Below the pieces are notes generated by a model that did not search any database, was not told the DNA's origin, and worked only from the letters and a program-made list of their open reading frames with translations. Below are positions 25,380-33,370 of a stretch of DNA of 64,000 nt, one piece after another. A program made the position numbers and the translations under genes. The stretch is from the NCBI GenBank assembly GCA_947492585.1, contig CANLND010000001.1, positions 1 to 64,000 of the forward strand, written 5' to 3'. How positions within the stretch are numbered: position 1 is the first letter of the stretch; every line of letters starts with the position of its first letter. Origin of the DNA: an uncultured Paracoccaceae bacterium (GTDB taxonomy: Bacteria; Pseudomonadota; Alphaproteobacteria; Rhodobacterales; Rhodobacteraceae).

Positions 25380-25751
25380 TTACTTTTGGGTGTAGATAAA
25401 GGTCTTTCCGGTCCCTTTATTACGCGTCACGCGGTATTGGGATCCATCAAACTCCCAAAGCTGGCAATCAGTGTTTTTCGAATGGGTCGTGAGCGTACGA
25501 CACCAGTAGCCATTCCGCCACTCCCACGCCCCCCGTCGAGCATTGCCGCCAAAGTTTCCACGAAGCGCGCCGTGCTTGCGGATCAGTATATGGTCCTTGC
25601 CGAACCATAGCTTTTTGTTGGTGGCAAGCGTGTGGAACGCCGCTTCGGTTGTGATGGGGGTGTAGCTTTGAGCAACGGTCGGGGTGGCTGTGAACATCAA
25701 CGAAGATGACAGTGCCAACCCGGTGAGGGCCATCGTGAAATTCTTTAACAT
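25380..25751 (-). CDS. Small secreted protein of unknown family
   Basis: A 123-residue protein with a signal peptide (residues 1-28, LALSSSLMFTATPTVAQS). The mature part has a Trp- and Gly-rich pattern, GAWEWRNGYWCR and DCQLWEFDG, with two cysteines that may form a disulfide. I do not recognise the family. The gene lies convergent with rnpB, and its stop codon is two bases from the RNase P 3' end. Confidence 0.7.
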   Translation of the reverse strand: MLKNFTMALTGLALSSSLMFTATPTVAQSYTPITTEAAFHTLATNKKLWFGKDHILIRKHGALRGNFGGNARRGAWEWRNGYWCRTLTTHSKNTDCQLWEFDGSQYRVTRNKGTGKTFIYTQK

Positions 25752-25904
25752 TGGGGCTCCTTTTCAAGATGTCATATCGTGAATGTAACGCAAGGCCGTG
25801 ATATTTCGACTGTGCGCCTTTCGCTCACTCAAGGCTGGGGGCGGTTGAAGAAATATCGATGTGGATTATTCTTGGAAAACTATGCGCTTTCGGGCGCGCA
25901 GCTC

Positions 25905-25991
25905 TTGACTTGGCGGCGCATCAGGGTAAAAGCCGACCCAATATAGAATTTACCGAGAGGCCCCTGCCTTTTCGGACGCAGGAGAAGCAAC
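25905..25991 (+). promoter_or_regulatory. Leader region of rpmG with possible promoter
   Basis: A TTGACT at 25905-25910 could serve as a -35 element, but the matching -10 is weak. AGGAGA directly before ATG 25992 is the ribosome site. Confidence 0.3.
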
Positions 25992-26159
25992 ATGGCGAAG
26001 CCGACCACAATCAAGATCCGCCTGAACTCAAGCGCGGGCACCGGCCACTTCTACGTGACCAAGAAAAACGCACGTACCATGACCGAAAAAATGGTCATGC
26101 GTAAGTACGACCCCGTTGTGCGCAAGCACGTTGAGTACAAAGAAGGCAAAATCAAGTAA
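25992..26159 (+). CDS. rpmG: 50S ribosomal protein L33
   Basis: A 55-residue protein of the large ribosomal subunit. It begins [11 protein letters not shown], carries [15 protein letters not shown] and ends [18 protein letters not shown]. It lacks the CxxC pairs, so it is the zinc-free form of L33. AGGAGA precedes ATG 25992. It is a monocistronic gene ending in a strong terminator. Confidence 0.97.
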   Translation: MAKPTTIKIRLNSSAGTGHFYVTKKNARTMTEKMVMRKYDPVVRKHVEYKEGKIK

Positions 26160-26187
26160 GCCCTTCTGGATCTTTTGGATCAAAAAG

Positions 26188-26214
26188 AACCACACCTTTG
26201 GGTGTGGTTTTTTT
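26188..26214 (+). terminator. Rho-independent terminator after rpmG
   Basis: AACCACACC-TTTG-GGTGTGGTT with a following run of Ts: a perfect 9-bp stem 29 bp after the stop codon. Confidence 0.95.
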
Positions 26215-26405
26215 ATGCTTGGTGGGTGTACCCTATTGCGCCCGCAAGGTTTGCATTTGAGGCAATGGCCTTGCTCTTGCCGCAATTGCATCCTCCTCCT
26301 CCCTGATTTTGCGCCAATTCCCTGCCACCCTGAATGCGCCAGCAGGTGGGTTTTGGGTGAAGCCCTCTGTGTTCAGGCTTATGTGGGTGAATTCGGGGGG
26401 AGCGC

Positions 26406-26561
26406 ATGCGTGTTTTTACAGTGCTGTGGGTGGCCGTTTGGTTGTTATGTGCTGAGGCGCTGCTGATGGCGCGCCTGCCTGCACGCGTTCAGGCGGTGCT
26501 GAGCGCGCCAGCGACCGTCACCTCACACTCCCTGTCACATCGCCGCTCTGATCCGCTCTGA
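26406..26561 (+). CDS. Possible 51-residue membrane protein
   Basis: ATG 26406, with GGGGGGAG 5 bp upstream, opens a frame starting MRVFTVLWVAVWLLC, a hydrophobic N-terminal segment, with a basic, Ser/His-rich tail (to SHRRSDPL). It ends 8 bp before the convergent GNAT stop codon. It could be a small membrane protein; the bases from 26215 to 26405 between it and rpmG show nothing else. Length makes chance plausible. Confidence 0.3.
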   Translation: MRVFTVLWVAVWLLCAEALLMARLPARVQAVLSAPATVTSHSLSHRRSDPL

Positions 26562-26569
26562 GCCGCCGT

Positions 26570-27052
26570 CTAGGGTGCGTCGGCGCGCCACTCAGCAGTG
26601 GTGTTCACCGGCAGCAAGCCCATGGCACGCATCAGCGCGGCGGAGGCGGTGTTGAATGTTGCGTAGCTGGTTGTGATGATGGTGACGTCCTGCGCCAGCA
26701 CACGTGCTTTGGATTCTGTAATCAGCGCTTTGCCGATGCCCATGCGCTGCCAGGGTTTTGCAACGGCAATGTGGTGTAACACCGCGCGCGTTTCTGCCGC
26801 GCGCAGGGGGGAGCCAACGCGCTCTTCGATCTGGTAGATCAAATAACCCAGCAGATCACCCTGTGGGCTTTCTGCCGCAAGCGCGTGCAAGCCTGGTTCT
26901 GTCAGCCATCTGTTCAACCATTCTACAAGCGCTGTGTCGCTGGGGGCTGCTGGGTGGCGGGCCGGTTGGTGGGTGACGTGCAGAGCGTGCAGCTCTTGCA
27001 GCAATGGCACAAGGCGTTTGGCGTCAATGGGGGGGATGTCGATGATGTGCAT
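26570..27052 (-). CDS. GNAT-family N-acetyltransferase
   Basis: A 160-residue protein with the GNAT acetyl-CoA signature around RAVLHHIAVAKPWQRMGIGKALI, where QRMGIGKAL is the pyrophosphate-binding loop. Partner or substrate is unknown. ATG 27052 is the better start, without a strong ribosome site; an upstream in-frame start at 27097 has none either. The gene lies downstream of the Bax-inhibitor gene with a terminator between them. Confidence 0.75.
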   Translation of the reverse strand: MHIIDIPPIDAKRLVPLLQELHALHVTHQPARHPAAPSDTALVEWLNRWLTEPGLHALAAESPQGDLLGYLIYQIEERVGSPLRAAETRAVLHHIAVAKPWQRMGIGKALITESKARVLAQDVTIITTSYATFNTASAALMRAMGLLPVNTTAEWRADAP

Positions 27053-27082
27053 GGGAAACTCATGTTGGGGACTGAAAACGCA

Positions 27083-27106
27083 AAAGGGCGGGTCCATAAT
27101 GGCCCG
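27083..27106 (-). terminator. Terminator between Bax-inhibitor and GNAT genes
   Basis: On the minus strand GGGCGGG and CCCGCCC flank a 10-nt loop, followed by TTTTGCGTTTT. It ends the transcript of the Bax-inhibitor-1 gene. Confidence 0.75.
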
Positions 27107-27139
27107 CCCCTTGCTAAAATATTATTAGGTTTGCGCGAA

Positions 27140-27880
27140 TTATTCGCGGTCGCCAAACAGTGACAGCAGCATCATGAACATGTTGATGAAGTTCAGATAC
27201 AGGCTTAGTGCGCCCATGATGGCAGACTTGCCCAGCCATTCACTGTCCCCGGAATGAGCCATTTGCAGGTAGGTGGTTTTGATGTTCTGGGTGTCGTAGG
27301 CAGTGAGGCCAGCAAACACGAGAACACCAATCACAGAAACGGCAAACGCCAGTGCCGAAGAGGCCAGGAAAATGTTGATGATTGAGGCGGCAAAGACACC
27401 AATCAGACCCATCATCAAGAAGGTGCCCATGCCGGACAGGTCTTTCTTGGTGGTGTAGCCGTATAGGGACAGGCCACCGAAGGCGATCGAGGTGATCAGG
27501 AAGACCTGAATGATCGATTCACCGGTGAAGGCGATGAAGATCCAAGAGATCGACAGACCCATGACGCCGGCAAAGGCGTAAAACACCAGCTGTGCGGTTG
27601 CCGCAGACATGCGGTTCATGCCAGCGCTAAAGCCAAAGATGAAGGCCAGAGGGGCAAACATGATCACCCATTTCAGGGGGGAGGCGTAAATCGTATATCC
27701 GAGCTGTGTCAGCTGGCCGTTTTGCATGGCAAGGTTGGAAATCGCCCAGGCCGCGGCAAAGGTGATCAGCATGCCGACAGACATCGTGCCGTAGACTTTA
27801 TTCATGTGGGCGCGCAGGCCCTCGTCGATCTCGGCCGCGCGTGCGCCCGCGGCGGACCGTATTTGGTCAAATTGTGCCAT
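27140..27880 (-). CDS. Bax inhibitor-1/YccA-family membrane protein
   Basis: A 246-residue inner-membrane protein with seven predicted helices (from about residue 30). Family landmarks are FIAFTGESIIQVFLITS and YDTQNIKTTYLQMAHSG, the latter with the conserved Asp near helix 6-7. Relatives such as E. coli YccA modulate FtsH protease and bacterial BI-1 proteins act as calcium leak channels; the role here is unknown. It is monocistronic. Confidence 0.9.
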   Translation of the reverse strand: MAQFDQIRSAAGARAAEIDEGLRAHMNKVYGTMSVGMLITFAAAWAISNLAMQNGQLTQLGYTIYASPLKWVIMFAPLAFIFGFSAGMNRMSAATAQLVFYAFAGVMGLSISWIFIAFTGESIIQVFLITSIAFGGLSLYGYTTKKDLSGMGTFLMMGLIGVFAASIINIFLASSALAFAVSVIGVLVFAGLTAYDTQNIKTTYLQMAHSGDSEWLGKSAIMGALSLYLNFINMFMMLLSLFGDRE

Positions 27881-28038
27881 TGGTTATGGTCTCCGTCGCA
27901 ATAAGTATCGCCTGCATGGAAACGCCACACAGGGTTACATCAGATATTGGTCGAAGTGACCGAGGGTTCAAGTGTTTTCGACGAGATAAACGCGCGAAAA
28001 CACTCAAAACAGACACATCTTTGTCGCAAGGCCTTACT

Positions 28039-28251
28039 TTATGGCTGGCGCCAGCAGTCTGGCGCGTCCCATGCCTTGCGGTTGGCTTCGTATTGGGCCT
28101 GATCGCGCGTGATCCCGATATCGGACAATTGTTCCGGGCTGAGACGACGCAGGGCGCGGCGTTCGCGTTGGATCCGCCACGCCTGCACCAGCCGCGGGGC
28201 CAGAGCGCGACGGCGCGGGGCTGCAAATTTGAACGTTGAAAGATCGGTCAT
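28039..28251 (-). CDS. DUF1127 (YjiS-like) small protein
   Basis: A 70-residue, Arg-rich protein. The DUF1127 motif is WRIQRERRALRRLSPEQLSDIGITRDQ. Small alphaproteobacterial members bind or influence small RNAs and affect phosphate and carbon use, but none is certain for this one. ATG 28251 has AGGAG 7 bp upstream; a longer frame to 28356 would translate the tandem repeat below. It is divergent from a LysR regulator. Confidence 0.85.
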   Translation of the reverse strand: MTDLSTFKFAAPRRRALAPRLVQAWRIQRERRALRRLSPEQLSDIGITRDQAQYEANRKAWDAPDCWRQP

Positions 28252-28266
28252 TGATGTCGCTCCTGT

Positions 28267-28300
28267 GGTGTTGGTGTTGGTGTTGGTGTTGGTGTTGGTG
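28267..28300. repeat. Hexanucleotide microsatellite (GGTGTT)5.7
   Basis: Five full GGTGTT units and a partial one in tandem, within the leader of the DUF1127 gene (read CAACAC/AACACC on its strand). No unit is changed, so it looks recent or slippage-prone. Confidence 0.95.
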
Positions 28301-28368
28301 ATGGTTGGTCGGTGTTCCATCAGAACTGTTGATATGTTTGCCGTGATGTGACACATATTGAAAACGAA

Positions 28369-28384
28369 TGTTTTTGATGAAACA
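28369..28384. promoter_or_regulatory. Possible LysR operator in the divergent promoter
   Basis: TGTTT-N6-AAACA, an inverted repeat of the T-N11-A kind, lies 15 bp before the LysR start codon and within the DUF1127/LysR divergent promoter region. Confidence 0.4.
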
Positions 28385-28398
28385 CATCAGGAGACGTG

Positions 28399-29280
28399 AT
28401 GATACGTAATCTGGATATCACGACGCTCAGATCTTTTGTCGCCGTGGCTGACAATGGTGGCGTGACGCGGGCGGCGGGTTTTTTGCATCTGACCCAATCG
28501 GCGGTCTCAATGCAGCTGAAGCGGCTCGAAGAGCTGTTGGGGCTGAGCCTGCTGGACCGATCTGGCCGCGGCATTGCCCTGACCCCTGCGGGGGAGCAGA
28601 TGCTGGCCTATGCCCGTCGTATGGTTGCGCTGAATGACGAGGTGATGGGACGGCTGACGGATCAGGCCTTTGAAGGCGAGGTGGTATTTGGTGTCCCCCA
28701 TGACGTGGTCTATCCAGTGGTGCCGCGCGTGTTGAAGCAGTTCAACGCCAGCTTTCCTCGGGTGAACGTCAATTTGGTCACCTCTAACACCCGACAGCTG
28801 AAAGAGGAGTTTCAGCGCGGGGCATATGATTTGATCCTGACCACTGAAACCGGCTCAGGCGAGGGGGGGGAGACCATTCACGATATGCCTCTGCGTTGGG
28901 TGGGGGCTCCCGGCGGATCCACTTGGCGGCAGCAACCGCTGCGGCTTGGGTTTTGCCGCAGCTGTATCTTTCGCTCTGTTGCCACGCGGGCATTGGATGA
29001 TGCGGGGATCCAGTGGGAAATCGCGGTGGACAGCGAATCTGATCGCACGGTTGATGCAACGGTCAGTGCCGACCTTGCGGTTTCGGTGCTGCTTGAGGGC
29101 ACGCAGCCAGCCTATCAAGAGCTGATTGATCACAATGGTACGTTGCCAACGCTTCCCGTGCAGCAAATCAATATTTACGGAGCAGATAAGGTGCGGGCAC
29201 CGTATGTGGCGGACTTGGCGGAGTTGCTGCGGCAGGGCTTTGGGGCGTTACGTCCGACGCAATTGCGCACCGCCGTCTAA
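28399..29280 (+). CDS. LysR-family transcriptional regulator
   Basis: A 293-residue regulator. The winged HTH is at residues about 3-62 (LRSFVAVADNGGVTRAAGFLHLTQSAVSMQLKRLE), followed by the effector-binding half from about 90. The effector is unknown. ATG 28399 or GTG 28396 with AGGAG at 28389-28393; I took the ATG. It is divergent from the DUF1127 gene and may control it. Confidence 0.9.
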   Translation: MIRNLDITTLRSFVAVADNGGVTRAAGFLHLTQSAVSMQLKRLEELLGLSLLDRSGRGIALTPAGEQMLAYARRMVALNDEVMGRLTDQAFEGEVVFGVPHDVVYPVVPRVLKQFNASFPRVNVNLVTSNTRQLKEEFQRGAYDLILTTETGSGEGGETIHDMPLRWVGAPGGSTWRQQPLRLGFCRSCIFRSVATRALDDAGIQWEIAVDSESDRTVDATVSADLAVSVLLEGTQPAYQELIDHNGTLPTLPVQQINIYGADKVRAPYVADLAELLRQGFGALRPTQLRTAV

Positions 29281-29316
29281 GCGGTGCCCATATCGTTTGC
29301 TGGCAAGGTGGGGCGG

Positions 29317-30273
29317 TTAGCCCATGGTGATCACAACCTTGCCGGTGGATTTGCGCTGCCGCAGCAGTTCCAACCCGTCTTCAACCTGTTCCAGCGGCAG
29401 TTGATGGCTGACATGGTGATTGAGCTGGCCAGTGTTGTGCCACTCAAATAGCTGTTGCAGCGCATTGGTGATGATCTGCGGATGGGTCTTTTGGTATCCG
29501 CCAATATACAGGCCAATCACGGTCAGGTTTTTCACCAACAGGTGGTTGGCCGGAATTTTGGGGACCTCACCGCCTGCAAACCCTATCGGCAGCAATCGAC
29601 CACCCGGATTGGTTGCACGAAAGGCCGCTTTCCAGACGTCGCCACCAATCGCATCATAGACGACATCTGCACCGCCCAGCTCTTTCAGGCGGCTGCGCAG
29701 GTCTTCTTCGGAATCAATCAGAATGTCTGCGCCTGCATGTTTTGCAGCAGCCAGTTTATCGGCGCCTCGCGCATGGGCGACCACGCGAGCCCCCATCTTT
29801 TTACCGATTTCAACCGCCGTGAGGCCAACGCCCCCGGCGGCGCCGGTGACCAATAGCGTCTCGCCAGGTTGCAGGCGGGCGCAGTGGTCAAGGGCAATCA
29901 AACTGGTGCCATAACTGATCTGAAACGATGCAGCCGTGACAAAATCCATTGTATCTGGCAGCTTAACGGCCAGCGCGGCCTTGAACACACCATAGGTCGC
30001 CAGCCCGCCATGGCCGGAAAACACCGCCACGCGATCGCCGGGATTAAAGATTTCAACATCTGGGCCAACGGCTGTGATCCGTCCCGCCAATTCCAGACCA
30101 GGAACAAACGGCAGGGCAGGGGTGTCCTGATAGGTCCCCTTTTTCATCAATAGATCAGCAAAGTTCAGTCCGCAGGCGGCGATCTCTACGCCGATTTCTC
30201 CGGGACCGGGGGCCTGCCGTTCCAAGGACGTGAGCTGTCCTTCTCCGACGGCCTGAATTTGATAGGCTTTCAT
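29317..30273 (-). CDS. NADPH:quinone oxidoreductase-family protein (MDR superfamily)
   Basis: A 318-residue protein of the zeta-crystallin/QOR group of medium-chain reductases. It begins MKAYQIQAVGEGQL and has the Rossmann motif TGAAGGVGLTAVEIGK (residues about 146-161) for NADPH binding; the zinc ligands of alcohol dehydrogenases are absent. It probably reduces quinones or enoyl compounds. An upstream extension in frame to 30390 has no family similarity. It is divergent from the XRE regulator gene. Confidence 0.85.
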   Translation of the reverse strand: MKAYQIQAVGEGQLTSLERQAPGPGEIGVEIAACGLNFADLLMKKGTYQDTPALPFVPGLELAGRITAVGPDVEIFNPGDRVAVFSGHGGLATYGVFKAALAVKLPDTMDFVTAASFQISYGTSLIALDHCARLQPGETLLVTGAAGGVGLTAVEIGKKMGARVVAHARGADKLAAAKHAGADILIDSEEDLRSRLKELGGADVVYDAIGGDVWKAAFRATNPGGRLLPIGFAGGEVPKIPANHLLVKNLTVIGLYIGGYQKTHPQIITNALQQLFEWHNTGQLNHHVSHQLPLEQVEDGLELLRQRKSTGKVVITMG

Positions 30274-30638
30274 GGGTTCTCGTCTGTCGGTTGAGTCTAC
30301 GTTCACGCGGAAGGTGATTCGAGCAACGTCGTATAGTTCCCTATACTTTAGACTATAGAAAAAAGCGCATTCTTTCCGCGTATTAACCAATATTACCTAA
30401 GGTAATTTTTTTTAACCTTTAAAAATCAATCTGTTGCAGGTGCTCAACTGCTTTGCATAGCTGGTGATCTTGTTTTCAACCGTAAAGGTCGTACACTTTA
30501 GCCTTAGTTGGGCTCGGGTTATGGATGATGGGGAAATCCTAGTCGGAGCGTTTCCTCGGGAGTGTATCTGGGGAGCGTTCGCGAACGGCTGTTGGCTTGG
30601 CGCAACTGCGGTAAAAACGAAACGACTAGGAGAAACAC
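30274..30638. promoter_or_regulatory. Divergent promoter region with palindromes
   Basis: The 365-bp region between the oxidoreductase and the XRE gene holds TATAG-TTCC-CTATA at 30332-30345, a third half-site CTATAG at 30353-30358, and ATTACC-TAA-GGTAAT at 30392-30406. These are candidate operators for one or both genes. No gene is seen. Confidence 0.4.
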
Positions 30639-31010
30639 ATGGCACATCCAGTAGACGTCCATGTTGGAAAACGCATTCGTCACCGTCGATGGTTGATCGG
30701 CATGACCCAGCAGCAGCTGGCCGAACAGGTGGGGATCAAGTTCCAGCAAATTCAAAAATACGAAACCGGCGCAAACCGCGTTAGCGCTTCTCGGCTTTGG
30801 GATATTTCCGACGCCCTAGAGGTCAAGGTCAGCTTTTTCTTTGAAGGCCTTCAGGATGACGGAAAAGACACCACCGAAAACAAGGTGATGCCGGACGATC
30901 TGATGTGTGACAAAGAAGCGCTGGATCTGGTGCGGTCCTATTATGCGATCCCAGAAAATCAGCGTCGTCGCTTGTTTGATCTCGCGCGCGTCCTTAGCGA
31001 CGTCGCCTGA
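30639..31010 (+). CDS. XRE-type transcriptional regulator
   Basis: A 123-residue DNA-binding protein with a cro/cI-type HTH at about residues 13-62 (RIRHRRWLIGMTQQQLAEQVGIKFQQIQKYETGANRVSASRLWDI). It has the plain alphaproteobacterial form, with a helical C-terminal part about 85-120. AGGAGA precedes ATG 30639. Target genes are unknown; it lies upstream of an inositol-phosphatase-like gene, 109 bp away. Confidence 0.88.
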   Translation: MAHPVDVHVGKRIRHRRWLIGMTQQQLAEQVGIKFQQIQKYETGANRVSASRLWDISDALEVKVSFFFEGLQDDGKDTTENKVMPDDLMCDKEALDLVRSYYAIPENQRRRLFDLARVLSDVA

Positions 31011-31119
31011 TCTTTGGCGTTTCGCCCGATTGGGCGAGACCTGCGACGGATGTGTATTTTCGCATCTGTGGCTTTGAATAACACTTGCAGTCAGGGCAGC
31101 TTGGTGGCACCGGTGGTGC

Positions 31120-31911
31120 ATGACCAAAGCTGCCCTTTCTGATCTTGAAGTTGCGCACCGGATGGCAGACGCCGCCCGCAGCGCCATCCTTCCACATTTT
31201 CGCAAACTAACCGCGGCGACCGAAAATAAGGCCGAGGAAGGGTTTGACCCGGTGACCGTGGCCGATAAGGCGGCGGAACGTGCCATGCGTGCGGTTTTGG
31301 CCAGCCACCGTCCTGAAGATGGCATTCTGGGCGAGGAATATGACAATTTTTCTGGCACATCCGGGCGCATCTGGGTTCTGGATCCCATCGATGGCACGCG
31401 CGGATTTATCAGTGGCACGCCCACTTGGGGGGTGTTGATTGCGCTGTCGGACGTCAATGGCCCGTTTCTGGGCATAATTGATCAGCCCTATATCGGTGAA
31501 CGCTTTGTCGGTGGGCCAGAGATTGCCCATATGACCGGCCCGCATGGGGCAATGGATCTGCGGTGCCGCGGCACAAAAAACTTGGATCAGGCAACCCTGT
31601 TCACCACCTTCCCCGAAGTGGGCACGCCCGAAGATCGTGCGGCCTTTGAACGGGTTTCGGCGCAGGTGCAGCTGACGCGCTTTGGGTGCGACTGTTATGC
31701 CTATGCGTTGCTGGCGGCGGGACAGATAGATCTGGTGATCGAATCCGTATTGAACCCTTACGATATTCAGGCGCCAATTGCCGTTATTCAAGCCGCTGGC
31801 GGCATTGTCACCAACTGGGACGGCGCACCGGCCCATAACGGCGGCCGTGCACTGGCGGCGGCAACGCCTGAATTGCATGCAGCGGCCATGGCTTTGTTAA
31901 AAGCCTCTTGA
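31120..31911 (+). CDS. Inositol monophosphatase-family phosphatase (probable histidinol-phosphatase HisN type)
   Basis: A 263-residue Mg2+-dependent phosphatase. Metal-binding motifs are DPVTVADKAAE (about residues 43-53), LGEEY (about 68-72), WVLDPIDGTRGFISG (about 84-98) and the C-terminal LNPYDIQAPIAVIQAAGG (about 210-227). These match HisN-type enzymes, which dephosphorylate histidinol phosphate in many actinobacteria and alphaproteobacteria; a broader substrate range cannot be ruled out. It follows the XRE gene at 109 bp. Confidence 0.85.
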   Translation: MTKAALSDLEVAHRMADAARSAILPHFRKLTAATENKAEEGFDPVTVADKAAERAMRAVLASHRPEDGILGEEYDNFSGTSGRIWVLDPIDGTRGFISGTPTWGVLIALSDVNGPFLGIIDQPYIGERFVGGPEIAHMTGPHGAMDLRCRGTKNLDQATLFTTFPEVGTPEDRAAFERVSAQVQLTRFGCDCYAYALLAAGQIDLVIESVLNPYDIQAPIAVIQAAGGIVTNWDGAPAHNGGRALAAATPELHAAAMALLKAS

Positions 31912-32022
31912 AACCGCTGCGACGGGTAAATTAATCTGGCCACGGTCCGAGTCCTTTGCCCGTCTTCTGTCGGTCCCCTGTCACACTTCGTAACCGAAGC
32001 GGGTCTGCCTGAGGTGTGATAC

Positions 32023-33366
32023 ATGCATGAAATTCTTATCAAAAACGCCAGAAAAGTTGTCACAATGGATGACAGCCGTCAGGTGCTGGACGACGCCGAT
32101 GTCCTGATCAAAGGCGGCGCAATTGCCGCCGTCGGGCACGGCTTACAGACCACTGGCGAAACGGTCCTGGGCACGGGGTGTGTTGTGACGCCGGGCCTGG
32201 TGAACACGCATCATCATCTGTATCAAAACCTCACCCGTGCGGTGCCCGGCGCGCAGGATGCGTTGTTGTTTGGCTGGTTGCAGCGGCTCTATCCAATCTG
32301 GTCGCGTTTTACGCCCGAAGATGTCTATATCTCTGCCCAGTTGGGGCTGGCCGAACTGGCGTTGTCGGGCTGTACGCTCAGCGCCGATCATCTGTATCTT
32401 TATCCCAATGGTGCACGGCTTGAAGACACCATCGCCGCGGCGCAATCCGTGGGTCTGCGTTTTCAGCCTACGCGCGGTGCGATGAGCATTGGCGAAAGCG
32501 ATGGCGGCCTGCCGCCCGACGCGCTTGTGGAGCAGGAAGGCGCAATACTGGACGATATGATCCGGGTGGTGGACGCCTTTCACGACGCCAGCGCGGCCTC
32601 GATGTGCCGGGTGGGTCTGGCGCCGTGTTCGCCGTTTTCCGTTAGTCGTGATCTGATGCGCGAAACAGCTGTTCTGGCCCGCGACAAAGGCGTGATGTTG
32701 CACACACATTTGGCAGAGAACGACGAAGATATCACCTATTCCTTGGAAACATTTGGCTGCCGTCCGGGCCAATACGCCGAAGATCTGGGCTGGGTTGGTG
32801 CGGATGTCTGGCATGCTCACTGTGTAAAACTGAACGGTGAAGAAATTGACCTGTTTGCCCGCACCCGCACCGGGGTCGCGCATTGCCCGTGTTCAAACTG
32901 TCGTCTTGGCAGTGGTATTGCGCCGTTGCGCGCGATGCGTGACGCGGGGGTGCCGGTGGGGCTGGGGGTGGATGGCTCTGCCAGCAATGATATGGCCAAC
33001 CTGATCGGTGAAGCGCGACAGGCCATGATGTTGCAGCGCGTCGTGCTGGGGGCCGATGCGATGGGATCTTATGAAGCGCTGGAAATTGCCACGCGCGGCG
33101 GGGCGGATGTATTGGGACGGCCCGAGTGTGGTCGCCTGATGCCGGGATGTCGCGCGGACATTGCCCTGTGGGATGCGCAGGCACTGAATGCGAGTGGCAG
33201 CTGGGATCCCGGGGCGTTGTTGTTGGCCGGGGCCAGTCAGGTAAAACACCTGTTTGTCGAAGGCAAACAGATCGTGCGCGCGGGAACGTTGACCACCGTT
33301 GATCTGCCCAGCCTGATCGAACGGCACAGCCGACGCGCCGCGGCGCTGGTCAATAGTTCTGGTTGA
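32023..33366 (+). CDS. 8-oxoguanine deaminase (amidohydrolase)
   Basis: A 447-residue amidohydrolase of the ATZ/TRZ group. The metal site begins with NTHHHLYQN (residues about 65-73) and goes on with LHTHLAENDED, HCVKLNGEEI and the Asp in GVDGSASND. The motif set fits 8-oxoguanine deaminase, which converts oxidised guanine to urate. It lies convergent with a guanine deaminase, which supports a purine role. ATZ-type hydrolases of other substrates remain possible. The stop codons are 4 bp apart. Confidence 0.8.
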   Translation: MHEILIKNARKVVTMDDSRQVLDDADVLIKGGAIAAVGHGLQTTGETVLGTGCVVTPGLVNTHHHLYQNLTRAVPGAQDALLFGWLQRLYPIWSRFTPEDVYISAQLGLAELALSGCTLSADHLYLYPNGARLEDTIAAAQSVGLRFQPTRGAMSIGESDGGLPPDALVEQEGAILDDMIRVVDAFHDASAASMCRVGLAPCSPFSVSRDLMRETAVLARDKGVMLHTHLAENDEDITYSLETFGCRPGQYAEDLGWVGADVWHAHCVKLNGEEIDLFARTRTGVAHCPCSNCRLGSGIAPLRAMRDAGVPVGLGVDGSASNDMANLIGEARQAMMLQRVVLGADAMGSYEALEIATRGGADVLGRPECGRLMPGCRADIALWDAQALNASGSWDPGALLLAGASQVKHLFVEGKQIVRAGTLTTVDLPSLIERHSRRAAALVNSSG

Positions 33367-33370
33367 CAAT

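Noticed and set aside
26116-26466. A 116-residue frame across the end of rpmG and its terminator
   Set aside because: It crosses the strong terminator at 26188-26214 and overlaps rpmG out of frame.
28034-28387. Frames with (Asn-Thr)n or (His-Gln)n repeats over the microsatellite, and a possible CRISPR
   Set aside because: They come from the GGTGTT repeat. The repeat units are 6 bp without spacers, so it is not a CRISPR array.
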